The notes under the pieces are model-generated. The model had not been told where the DNA came from and searched no databases. It saw only the letters and a list, made by a program, of their open reading frames with translations. This document shows positions 57,539-64,000 of a stretch of DNA of 64,000 nucleotides, one piece after another. Numbering within the stretch: position 1 is the first letter of the stretch; each line of letters opens with the position of its first letter. Source of the stretch: Synechococcus sp. WH 8101 (GTDB lineage: Bacteria; Cyanobacteriota; Cyanobacteriia; PCC-6307; Cyanobiaceae); assembly GCF_004209775.1 (NCBI RefSeq), contig NZ_CP035914.1, positions 2,418,001 to 2,482,000 of the forward strand. Reading direction: 5' to 3'. A program made the position numbers and the translations under genes.

Positions 57539-59041
57539 GTGAAGGTAGTAGAGGTCCCAGTTGATGCCATCAAGGTTAGGGTCCGAATGAGGACACCATC
57601 TGATGAAAAGGTGGAAGGGTTGGCAGAGTCTATTAGAGATATTGGGACACTAATCAATCCCATCACTATTGATGGTAACTACAACCTTATCGCTGGTTAC
57701 CATCGTCTACTGGCATTCCAGTCCTTAGGTAAAGAGACTATCCCTGCCACCATCCAGGAAGAAAGTAATGATACCTTCAACGAGCTCCTGGAGATTGATG
57801 AAAATCTTCTCCGTAATGAGTTGGATTACATAGAGGAAGCAGACCATCTAGTAAGGCGAGAGGAGTTGATGGCATCTCTCGGCACTATCTACAGGACAGG
57901 TGACAATCAACACACTAGTGGTGAAAGTAAAGTAAGCGTAGAAGAATTAGCTAGTAGCGTTGGACTATCCAAGAGGTCGTATCAACAACGAAAACAGATT
58001 TATAAACTACATCCTGAGGTAAAGTCATTTCTATCTGGCACAGAATTTGCTAAGTCACTTGTAGACCTTATAAAACTATCATCAGAAGAAGACCACATTC
58101 AGATTGAAATCGCCAACCTACTTATTACTGGTGAATGTAGGACATGGAAACAATCATTCTTCCAGGCGAAGATGAAGGACCATAAGTTGAAGACCACACC
58201 TCAGGTGGACTTCAACATCAAAGAGCGTTGGGGTGGAATGCCAAAGTCGTTGATGAAATTCCCGAGAGTGGAAGATGACTTACGGAAGGTATGTAACTTA
58301 GTCAACCACACAGAAGACTTGAGGCACACAAAAGCGACACTTGCCTTTGGTGACATGCCGATACGACTACATCAGCAGAATCCTGACCAATCTAGATTCT
58401 CTATTGATTACTACACTCGTCCAGGTCACTTAGTGTGTGACCCATTCAACGGCAGAGCTACTACAGCAGTCACGGCACTCCACCTCCAGAGAAGGTTTAT
58501 TGGGTTTGAGATAAACGCTCTAGCGGCACGGAAGACTAGAGAAGTCATCACTACCCATATGGAGGTTGAGGACTCTTCCTGGACCTTGTATGAAGAGTGT
58601 GGCGTTGAAATGGAAAGTCTCCGTAACGAGAGCGGAATCTTGGATGCCATATACACCAGTCCTCCGTATTTCAATTTTGCTGAGAGCTACAACACGGAAG
58701 ATGAAAGAGACCTATCTAACATGCCACTCCCTCAGTTTCTAGAGAAGATAGATATCCTCTTCGGCAACATCAGCAGACTAATCAAGACTAGTAACTACAA
58801 GGATAGAATCTTCCATCCAATCATCATGACCTTAGGCACAGCTAGAGATGGTGAGAATGGCATCCTAGACATGTCATACCACTTCCAGACAATTGCCAAG
58901 AGTCATGGTCTAACTCTGTGGGACCAAATGTTTGTAGAGGTCAACAATCCCTTCGCTTGGTCATCACATCAAACAAACTACAATCTAGGTTTCGTCACCA
59001 AAAACTATGAGACACAGGTGGCATGGGTAAAATTCAATTAG
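57539..59041 (+). CDS. ParB-domain / DNA methyltransferase fusion
   Basis: 500 residues from a GTG. Residues 1-70 are a ParB/sulfiredoxin-type nuclease domain (VPVDAIKVR, LAESIRDIGTLINPITI, IAGYHRLLAF). Residues about 130-160 look like a helix-turn-helix (SVEELASSVGLSKRSYQQRK). The methyltransferase part has SAM motif CDPFNGRATT at 300-309, RRFIGFEIN and the catalytic TSPPYFNF at 373-380, an amino-methyltransferase (N4-cytosine or N6-adenine) signature. Motif I precedes motif IV. No cognate endonuclease is seen, so it is an orphan methylase possibly used for regulation or protection. Confidence 0.82.
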   Translation: MKVVEVPVDAIKVRVRMRTPSDEKVEGLAESIRDIGTLINPITIDGNYNLIAGYHRLLAFQSLGKETIPATIQEESNDTFNELLEIDENLLRNELDYIEEADHLVRREELMASLGTIYRTGDNQHTSGESKVSVEELASSVGLSKRSYQQRKQIYKLHPEVKSFLSGTEFAKSLVDLIKLSSEEDHIQIEIANLLITGECRTWKQSFFQAKMKDHKLKTTPQVDFNIKERWGGMPKSLMKFPRVEDDLRKVCNLVNHTEDLRHTKATLAFGDMPIRLHQQNPDQSRFSIDYYTRPGHLVCDPFNGRATTAVTALHLQRRFIGFEINALAARKTREVITTHMEVEDSSWTLYEECGVEMESLRNESGILDAIYTSPPYFNFAESYNTEDERDLSNMPLPQFLEKIDILFGNISRLIKTSNYKDRIFHPIIMTLGTARDGENGILDMSYHFQTIAKSHGLTLWDQMFVEVNNPFAWSSHQTNYNLGFVTKNYETQVAWVKFN

Positions 59042-59275
59042 TCCATCTTGATTGTTACAATCTTCTGACACTTCCGTAAGTTTTCAGTAAAACTATTATA
59101 GATAGAATGTGATGAGATTTCCTTTAGAGACTTACTTAGAGAATCTTCTGGGCATGAAGACACCCAAAACCAATTTTTTATATCTAAATAAACATAGGTG
59201 GGAAGTGTGCCTTAGACCGAAAGTCATGGGGACAACATTTACACCAGAAGTTTTCCTACTGAAGTCTTATTGAAT
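59042..59275. other. Non-coding gap after the methyltransferase gene
   Basis: 234 bases without a supportable gene. It holds a hairpin AGTTTT-CAGT-AAAACT at 59079-59094 and a TATTATAGATAGAAT stretch at about 59093-59108 that resembles a -10 region for the following tiny ORFs. Confidence 0.4.
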
Positions 59276-59446
59276 ATGCTACCTACATCTCACTCCACAC
59301 CTGTTGTGTTGTCCATCTCTTACAGGACCAACGATGACAAGATTCTAATGATGGAAGATTGGTTGATGAATCAGATGGGTTACAACAGAAGTCAACTTCA
59401 TAAACAATTAGTCCGTAAAGAATACCTAGCACAAAGGATGATGTGA
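59276..59446 (+). CDS. Tiny ORF 1 of the island (56 aa)
   Basis: Starts MLPTSHSTPVVLSISYRTND and ends RKEYLAQRMM. It is amphipathic and methionine-rich. It ends one base before the ATG of the next small ORF, the kind of spacing seen in coupled genes, which supports it being real. No homologue is recognised. Confidence 0.5.
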   Translation: MLPTSHSTPVVLSISYRTNDDKILMMEDWLMNQMGYNRSQLHKQLVRKEYLAQRMM

Positions 59447-59447
59447 G

Positions 59448-59660
59448 ATGAATCTCCAGAAAGAATTTGACAGACTTGAGTCAACACTAGAATTCCTATA
59501 TTCCAAGATGGAGTTACTAGGCGAAGACGAATTAGTCCAACACCAAATGATGTATCTTTCCGAAGAGATAGACATCACAAAGGCGAAGCTCCTAGACATA
59601 GAGATGAAAATCTTTCTATCCACACTCTCTAACGACGAAGAAGATGAATCCATTCACTAA
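59448..59660 (+). CDS. Tiny ORF 2 of the island, coiled-coil protein (70 aa)
   Basis: Nearly all helical and acidic, starting MNLQKEFDRLESTLEFLYSK. Heptad-like leucines (LESTLEFLYSKMELL) suggest a coiled coil or small helical hairpin. It sits one base after the stop of tiny ORF 1 and overlaps tiny ORF 3 by 17 bases. Function unknown. Confidence 0.55.
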   Translation: MNLQKEFDRLESTLEFLYSKMELLGEDELVQHQMMYLSEEIDITKAKLLDIEMKIFLSTLSNDEEDESIH

Positions 59661-59778
59661 AGTAAAGGACCAAGTTATTGTTGAGATGCTGAAGGATATC
59701 TCAAAGAGAAAGAAACTTACACCTGAGAAGATGATTGAGAAACTTGTATATGATGCCTATCACAATCCTAAGTTTTAG
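59644..59778 (+). CDS. Tiny ORF 3 of the island, possibly ribbon-helix-helix (44 aa)
   Basis: MNPFTKVKDQVIVEMLKDIS is followed by KRKKLTPEKMIEKLVYDAYH. A short strand, a helix, a turn with LTPEKM and a second helix fit the plan of ribbon-helix-helix DNA-binding proteins, but the match is by eye and weak. It overlaps the 3' end of tiny ORF 2 by 17 bases. If it is a repressor, the inverted repeats on the island are obvious targets. Confidence 0.5.
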   Translation: MNPFTKVKDQVIVEMLKDISKRKKLTPEKMIEKLVYDAYHNPKF

Positions 59779-59915
59779 AGTACAATTAGACAGCGATTCA
59801 GATTGTTATATTTGGGTCCCATCTAGGGATGACAATCTATAACACCCTTTTGCCATAACCAACATATCGCTATCAGAAAAATTTCGCCAGGTAAACCATC
59901 TCCCGTAAGTTGAAT

Positions 59916-60365
59916 ATGAATAGACTTGACCGCTACCAATTATCAGTCCATGCCTCAAAACTAGCTACCGAGTTGAAAGGTATCAGTAGAAAGACAGAAG
60001 GTGGAATGCCAAAGTTTGTCAATCTTGAGTGTCCTGTATGTAAGTCCACCAAGTGTTGTGGACTCATTCCAACTGAGAGTAGAGACAACTACCGACTGAT
60101 ATGTAAGAGAGACTCTTGTGGATTGAATTCCATCTCTCTCAATATGGCGATGGAAGAATATGCTACACACCAGACCAAATCAGATTGGCGTGATGCCTTG
60201 GGATGGCGTCCTAAGAATGAGTGGCATGGAATCAAACACAGACGACCTAGAGGAAAGAGTCAGAAGAGTGATGCCACTTCCTTTAGAGAGTCACAACAAC
60301 AGAGACAGACACTCCAACACCTGAAGCTCCTACGAGATTTCCAGAGAGAGCGTGGCGAGTGGTAA
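59916..60365 (+). CDS. Zinc-ribbon protein of the island
   Basis: 149 residues from the ATG (a TTG at 59910 is two codons earlier). Cysteines in CPVCKSTKCCG (39, 42) and ICKRDSCG (63, 68) form a treble-clef or ribbon-like zinc site, as in primase-type and other DNA-binding zinc ribbons. A very basic segment follows (KHRRPRGKSQK), then a glutamine/arginine-rich helix (ESQQQRQTLQHLKLLRDFQR). Nucleic-acid binding is likely. The 131 bases before it (59779-59909) show no gene. Confidence 0.6.
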   Translation: MNRLDRYQLSVHASKLATELKGISRKTEGGMPKFVNLECPVCKSTKCCGLIPTESRDNYRLICKRDSCGLNSISLNMAMEEYATHQTKSDWRDALGWRPKNEWHGIKHRRPRGKSQKSDATSFRESQQQRQTLQHLKLLRDFQRERGEW

Positions 60366-60512
60366 TACCAAGTCTCTAGGTCATTCTTCAATTGATAGAG
60401 GCAAGGACACCTAGTCCACCTGACAGGCACCTTCTAGGTCCTTCTAGACATGCCTGAGGTCATGAAAAGTTTTTCGTGGTCACCATGTCAATGTTGACAT
60501 GATGCTACCCAC
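60366..60512. repeat. Cluster of palindromes and repeats in a non-coding island segment
   Basis: These 147 bases hold several elements in close succession. There is an inverted repeat CAGGCA/TGCCTG (60424-60429 and 60451-60456) whose loop contains CTTCTAG twice with a 10-base period. The GGTCATGAAAAGTTTTTCGT motif (60458-60477) follows. Last is the perfect 18-bp palindrome CATGTCAATGTTGACATG (60484-60501). Its TGTCAA/TTGACA half-sites recur in the promoter repeat at 57358-57397. The density suggests an operator, a partition-like site or a replication origin. Confidence 0.55.
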
Positions 60513-60689
60513 ATGATGATGAAACTAGTGATTGAGTATCAGGACCAACATGGTTACTGGAAGAGATATCAAACATGCCACCATCAGCAGAATGCTTACA
60601 AAACTGCTGTCATACGAGCTAGACAGACAGGCAAGCGTTTTCGGTTAGTAGATGACGATGGTCATCTTCTGGACCTTATCAATCCTTAG
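60513..60689 (+). CDS. Tiny ORF 4 of the island (58 aa)
   Basis: Three consecutive ATG codons open the frame (MMMKLVIEYQDQHGYWKRYQ), which ends RLVDDDGHLLDLINP. The pattern of a short strand, a basic middle (RARQTGKRFR) and an acidic C-terminus looks like a small folded protein. It begins 11 bases after the 18-bp palindrome and overlaps the 3' end of the convergent integrase gene by 11 bases. No family recognised. Confidence 0.5.
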   Translation: MMMKLVIEYQDQHGYWKRYQTCHHQQNAYKTAVIRARQTGKRFRLVDDDGHLLDLINP

Positions 60690-62046
60690 GGTCTACATCC
60701 ATGATGTCCTCAATCTCCACCAGGACATAATTTTCATGTCGCTTCAACTTATTGAAGAAGACTCTATTCTGAGAAAGTGTCTCCCATGTCTGCTTAGATT
60801 CACTCTCATGATGAAAGTAGACATCTTCTAAGTATCGTGTGCCTGTGCCACAATTCCTACTCAGCAGTAGCATCGGCACGCCTCTACTCACAGCGAAACT
60901 GATTCCTGTGTGCCTGAAGCTATACCAAGTTATATTTTTCTGATTCCAATATCGGTCGGCACATTCAGACTTGATATCTTTCCAGAGTCTGTCCCATGTG
61001 CCTTGTCCCATGGGTTGGTCTGGGTGACCAAACTTACTAATAACAAAATCATTCAACCTATCGGGAGGGACATGTGGGAATGGACCTCTGTGTTTAGGGA
61101 TGCCAGATAACTCACGAATGGTCTGAAAATGCTTAGTAGTAGGAGACTGAATAGTCCTTGACTCACCAGTCTTTGTTGCCTCAGGTCTGATACGAATCAG
61201 ATGACCAACCTTCTGGTCCTCCTTACTCAAATTCGTATTGGGGTCTAGGTCACGCCAGCGTAGCTTCCTCAATTCACCCACTCGCTGGCAACTATTAGAC
61301 ATCACAAGAATCGCCTGGTAGATAACCTGGCGGTTGTATTCCTGAGATGGCGTCAGATTCTTAGACTTGGACCACGCCCTAATAGTGTTGATAGTTTGCT
61401 GATACTGGCGTGGTGACAAGTAGTCACGCCTGTTATTTCTAAGCGACTCACTTCTAACCTTCTCAAACTCAGGTTTCCTAGGTAGCAGACCTTTCTCAAA
61501 TAGAAAATCAAAATATGCTTTTATGGTTGTGAGCTCTGTCCTGATGGTGTGTTGAGTCTTAGGTGGTGAAGGATTCCAGGTTTCATCTTTAGTCCTACGC
61601 CATGTCGGATATTTCTGTAGTTTAGGATAATCTAAATCTTCTAACCTAATACTTCTATCATGATAAAACCTCTTCAGCATCTTCAGATGATGTGACTTTA
61701 TCCTGAAGGTCTCAGAAGTTATGTGATTAGGTTTGTTGTAGTCAGCGACACGCTCCTTCTCAGATGCCAGATATTCATCTATGAAATCAAACATCTTTTT
61801 GACACGCCGTGCCTTGAGACCTTGCTTCTGTCTCATCATCACTTCAAGTTTTCTGTCCCTAGCTACCTGGAGTGCCTCTACCTGATTCTTCTTCTTCGTA
61901 GATTTACGCTCAACACCCTCACCAGGGATAGTCAGAAAATATTGCCAGGTGCCTGAGTTGGGTCGTTTGTAGATGTAGCAATCCTCCTCTGGAGGAAACA
62001 CCAGCGTCTTCTCCTGGACCCACTTGCCTTCGGATGGTCTCGCCAC
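60679..62046 (-). CDS. int: Tyrosine-type site-specific integrase
   Basis: 455 residues from a GTG. An N-terminal arm-binding part (KRPNSGTWQYFLTIPG), a SAM-like core-binding domain (about 85-185) and the catalytic domain are present. Catalytic residues: R255 in QRVGELRKLRW, K292 in ATKTGESRTI, Y375-S-F-R378-H-T and nucleophile Y410 in YLEDVYFHH. The YSxRHT box with a GT in place of the usual GH places it with phage-type integrases that carry Tyr at the first His position. It lies 122 bases inside the argJ-proximal junction, as expected for the integrase of this element. Confidence 0.92.
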   Translation of the reverse strand: MARPSEGKWVQEKTLVFPPEEDCYIYKRPNSGTWQYFLTIPGEGVERKSTKKKNQVEALQVARDRKLEVMMRQKQGLKARRVKKMFDFIDEYLASEKERVADYNKPNHITSETFRIKSHHLKMLKRFYHDRSIRLEDLDYPKLQKYPTWRRTKDETWNPSPPKTQHTIRTELTTIKAYFDFLFEKGLLPRKPEFEKVRSESLRNNRRDYLSPRQYQQTINTIRAWSKSKNLTPSQEYNRQVIYQAILVMSNSCQRVGELRKLRWRDLDPNTNLSKEDQKVGHLIRIRPEATKTGESRTIQSPTTKHFQTIRELSGIPKHRGPFPHVPPDRLNDFVISKFGHPDQPMGQGTWDRLWKDIKSECADRYWNQKNITWYSFRHTGISFAVSRGVPMLLLSRNCGTGTRYLEDVYFHHESESKQTWETLSQNRVFFNKLKRHENYVLVEIEDIMDVDPKD

Positions 62047-62077
62047 GACAGGCGTAACAAAGATTTCGTGTGTAGCA

Positions 62078-62164
62078 TTATCACACTATTGTCACAGGTC
62101 AGCAAGGTATGTAGTCAGCAGGCAGGCAAAATGCTTGGCATGACTAGAGAGTCTACTTATCACA
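62078..62164. promoter_or_regulatory. Right-end TTATCACA integrase arm-site candidates
   Basis: TTATCACA occurs at 62078-62085 and 62157-62164, and the variant TTGTCACA at 62089-62096, in the same orientation as the copies at the left end. They lie between the integrase start (62046) and the attachment repeat (62168), so binding here could both build the recombination complex and regulate int. Confidence 0.6.
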
Positions 62165-62167
62165 ATA

Positions 62168-62194
62168 CCTATGTTGTGTAGTCGGCGTTGATAC
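62168..62194. repeat. argJ-proximal attachment site
   Basis: The right copy of the 27-bp direct repeat forms the present 3' end of argJ. It differs from the left copy at three bases (62172, 62175 and 62181), all wobble positions and all on the stop-codon side of the 13-bp identical core 62182-62194. TGTGTA at 62175-62180 is the mirror half-site of TACACA at 55528-55533. Confidence 0.92.
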
Positions 62195-63422
62195 GGACAT
62201 ACTGATCGGAGAGATCGCAACCCCAGGCCTGGCCCTGACCGGGGCCATCACCGACCCGCAACCGGATCCTCACACTGTCGTCCTGCAAGTAGGCACCCGC
62301 CGCTCGCTCGCGCAGGTATCGGGACGCTGCAGGACGATCAAAAGGCAGGGGCTGTCCAGCGGCCATTAATTGATGCTCGCCAAGCCAGAGCGCCACGGTC
62401 TCGGGGTCAAAGTGCACCCCGGCGCGGCCAGCGGCGGCAATGATCCGGCCCCAGTTGGGATCGCGACCATGAATGGCGGTTTTCACCAACGACGACCCAC
62501 ACACGGTGCGAGCGATCCGCTGCGCCTCCGCTTCCGAGGCGGCACCGTCCACCCGCACATCCATCAGACAGGTGGCCCCTTCACCGTCACGGGCAATGGC
62601 GCGGGCCAGATGCTGAGCCACCTGGGTCACACCCTCTTCCAAGGCCGCCAGCTGATCCGGCGGCAAGGGGGCTCCGGCGGCAAACGCCAGAAACGAATCA
62701 TTGGTGCTCGTGTCACCGTCCACGGTGATGGCGTTGAACGACCGCTGCACCGCCCGCTGCACCAGCGCCTGCCACTGATCCGCGGGCACCGCAGCATCAC
62801 AGGTGAGGTAGCCGAGCATCGTGGCCATATCGGGATGAATCATTCCCGACCCCTTGGCCATGCCACCGATGCGCACGCGCCGGCCGCCGAGATTGGCCTC
62901 CAGGGCGATCTGCTTGTCGATCAGATCGGTGGTGAGAATCGCTGTGGCAGCTGCCGCGCCACCATCGCCGCTCAAGGCCGACGCCAGAGGATCGATCCCC
63001 GCCAACAAAATATCCATCGGGATCGGCACCCCGATCACACCGGTGGAGCAGATCAGCACCTCCTCTGCCGTCAGCCCCAGCCGATCCGCCAGCGCCTGGG
63101 TGGCCCGCTGGCTATCGATCAAGCCGCGATCCCCCGTGCAGGCATTGGCCTGACCGGAATTGGTGAGCACCGCCCGCACCTGGCCACCACGGCGCTGCAA
63201 CCGTTCGATGCAAAGATCCACGCAGGCCGCCCGCACCACCGATGTGGTGAAGGTGCCGGCACACACCGCTCCCTCCGGCGCCAACAGCAGAGCGAGATCT
63301 GGTTTCCCGGAAGCCTTCAGCCCGGCGGTGAAGCCTGAGGCCTGAAACCCATCCGGAGCCGTGAGGCCTCCCGGCACGGCAACCCAAGTGGGCGAGAGGG
63401 ATCCGCTGTTGGCCACCATCAC
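62169..63422 (-). CDS. argJ: Bifunctional ornithine acetyltransferase / N-acetylglutamate synthase ArgJ
   Basis: About 417 residues from MVANSGSLSP. It recycles the acetyl group in arginine synthesis. The self-cleavage site lies in MIHPDMATMLGYLTCDA (between Ala and Thr). VLTNSGQANACTG, STGVIGVPIPMD and the C-terminal NWGRIIAAAGRAGV are conserved. The last codons (D-Y-T-T-stop) now come from the inserted island, but the protein sequence is unchanged. In-frame ATGs at 63464 and 63512 exist; the one at 63464 would share CATG with the divergent coaE start. Confidence 0.93.
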   Translation of the reverse strand: MMVANSGSLSPTWVAVPGGLTAPDGFQASGFTAGLKASGKPDLALLLAPEGAVCAGTFTTSVVRAACVDLCIERLQRRGGQVRAVLTNSGQANACTGDRGLIDSQRATQALADRLGLTAEEVLICSTGVIGVPIPMDILLAGIDPLASALSGDGGAAAATAILTTDLIDKQIALEANLGGRRVRIGGMAKGSGMIHPDMATMLGYLTCDAAVPADQWQALVQRAVQRSFNAITVDGDTSTNDSFLAFAAGAPLPPDQLAALEEGVTQVAQHLARAIARDGEGATCLMDVRVDGAASEAEAQRIARTVCGSSLVKTAIHGRDPNWGRIIAAAGRAGVHFDPETVALWLGEHQLMAAGQPLPFDRPAASRYLRERAAGAYLQDDSVRIRLRVGDGPGQGQAWGCDLSDQYVRINADYTT

Positions 63423-63462
63423 GCCTGCAGGGGAGACACTGGATCCATCCTCACCCCGCGCC

Positions 63463-64000
63463 ATGCCCAGCCAACGCCGGATTGGCCTCACCGGAGGGAT
63501 TGCCAGCGGCAAGAGCAGCGTCGGTCGCTGGCTGGCGCAACGGGGTATTCCCGTGCTCGATGCCGATCAGGTCGCGCGGGAGGTTTTGGCTTCAGGCAGC
63601 GAAGCCACCCGGCAAGTGATCGCCCATTTCGGCGATCGGGTGCGCGCCAAGGGCGCCACAGGGGAGGAGGCTTGTCTCGATCGCGCGGCCCTGGGCCGGA
63701 TCGTGTTCAGCGACCCAGACGAGCGACGCTGGCTGGAGCAGCTGGTGCACCCTCGCGTGCGTGATCACTTCGATGTGGAGCTGCTGAGGCTCCAGCAGGA
63801 GCCAATCGTGGTGCTGATGATTCCGCTGCTGTTTGAAGCAGGCCTGGAGAGCCTCTGCACAGAAATCTGGGTCGTGACCTGCTCAGAACAGCAGCAACAA
63901 GAACGACTCATGGCCCGAGACGGCCTGACGGTCGAAGAAGCCCGGCTCAGGATCGCCGCCCAGATGCCCCTCGCCAGCAAATGCGCCAGAGCAGACCTGG
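63463..64000 (+). CDS. coaE: Dephospho-CoA kinase CoaE (cut by window edge)
   Basis: The last step of coenzyme A synthesis, phosphorylating the ribose 3' hydroxyl. The P-loop IGLTGGIASGKSSVGRWLA opens the protein. DADQVAREVL, FSDPDERRWLEQLVHPRVR, VVLMIPLLFEAGLE and the lid region with ERLMARDGLT follow. About 179 codons are inside the window and the C-terminus is missing. It starts 41 bases from the argJ ATG used here, divergently. Confidence 0.93.
   Translation, partial: MPSQRRIGLTGGIASGKSSVGRWLAQRGIPVLDADQVAREVLASGSEATRQVIAHFGDRVRAKGATGEEACLDRAALGRIVFSDPDERRWLEQLVHPRVRDHFDVELLRLQQEPIVVLMIPLLFEAGLESLCTEIWVVTCSEQQQQERLMARDGLTVEEARLRIAAQMPLASKCARADL

Larger units (their letters stand above)
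55504..62194. mobile_element. Integrative element in the 3' end of argJ (6.66 kb)
   Basis: An AT-rich segment with its own codon habits is inserted between argJ and its former downstream neighbour. Direct repeats of the argJ tail bound it (55504-55530 and 62168-62194), and a tyrosine integrase lies just inside the argJ-proximal junction. TTATCACA repeats occur at both ends. Contents in order: a secreted protein, a small tyrosine recombinase, a ParB-methyltransferase fusion, three tiny ORFs, a zinc-ribbon protein, a 59-aa ORF and the integrase. I saw no phage structural or packaging gene, nor a recognisable replication protein. Confidence 0.92.

Noticed and set aside
60679-62046. Loss of the catalytic histidine in the integrase as a sign of inactivation
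   Set aside because: A YSxRHT box with Tyr at that position is a known variant among phage-type integrases, and the remaining catalytic residues are present.
55504-62194. Interpreting the island as a prophage
   Set aside because: No capsid, portal, terminase, tail or lysis gene can be seen in 6.7 kb. Only mobility and DNA-binding functions are present.

Overview
The window is a stretch of a high-GC cyanobacterial chromosome, most likely a marine or brackish Synechococcus/Cyanobium-type picocyanobacterium. The reasons are the dense gene packing, the divergent menA/menF pair for phylloquinone synthesis, cyanobacteria-specific families (DUF3285, DUF3747), a Yfr2-like small RNA, a PilM-PilN fusion and a second ClpB. 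No rRNA, tRNA or CRISPR array was seen.

Layout. 1-13 kb: quinone synthesis (menA, menF), glutathione and glutaredoxin (gshB, grxC), two coupled FUSC-type membrane proteins, prfB with a programmed +1 frameshift, ybeY, dgkA, an anthranilate/aminodeoxychorismate synthase glutamine amidotransferase, an asparaginase, hisC and argS. 13-30 kb: a Coq4-like protein, nadC, a TerB-like protein, mnmE, two tandem secreted histidine-phosphatase-like proteins, a same-strand row of a (p)ppGpp synthetase, an acyltransferase/cNMP-sensor fusion, a methyltransferase and a ClC channel, a double-ATPase ABC protein with a GluR0-like membrane receptor, rluD, ylqF, usp and pgk. 30-42 kb: murG, a CobD-like aminotransferase, a pentapeptide-repeat protein, the type IV pilus set (pilMN fusion, pilO, pilQ), pyrD and rnhA. 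42-51 kb: a Yfr2-like sRNA, rplL-rplJ-rplA-rplK-nusG-secE, a ClpB paralogue, gloA and eno. 51-55.5 kb: a PhyH-type dioxygenase coupled to a sulfotransferase-like gene, an ABC1/UbiB kinase and two small cyanobacterial proteins. 62-64 kb: argJ and the start of coaE.

The most unusual part is 55.50-62.19 kb, a visibly AT-rich 6.66-kb integrative element inserted in the 3' end of argJ. It is bounded by 27-bp direct repeats of the argJ tail (24 of 27 identical). All three differences are synonymous in the argJ frame, and all lie on the stop-codon side of a 13-bp identical core, so the element carried in its own ArgJ C-terminus. Copies of TTATCACA cluster just inside both ends like arm-type integrase sites. 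The reconstructed attP has inverted half-sites (TGTGTA-N11-TACACA) around the core. The element encodes a 455-aa tyrosine integrase next to the argJ junction, a second catalytic-domain-only tyrosine recombinase, a ParB-domain/DNA-methyltransferase fusion behind a strong promoter with overlapping inverted repeats, a row of very small ORFs, a zinc-ribbon protein, a secreted protein of unknown function, and a non-coding segment dense in palindromes. I saw no capsid, terminase or tail gene, so it is a small integrative element or phage-satellite-like island rather than a prophage. What it does for the cell is not visible from the sequence.
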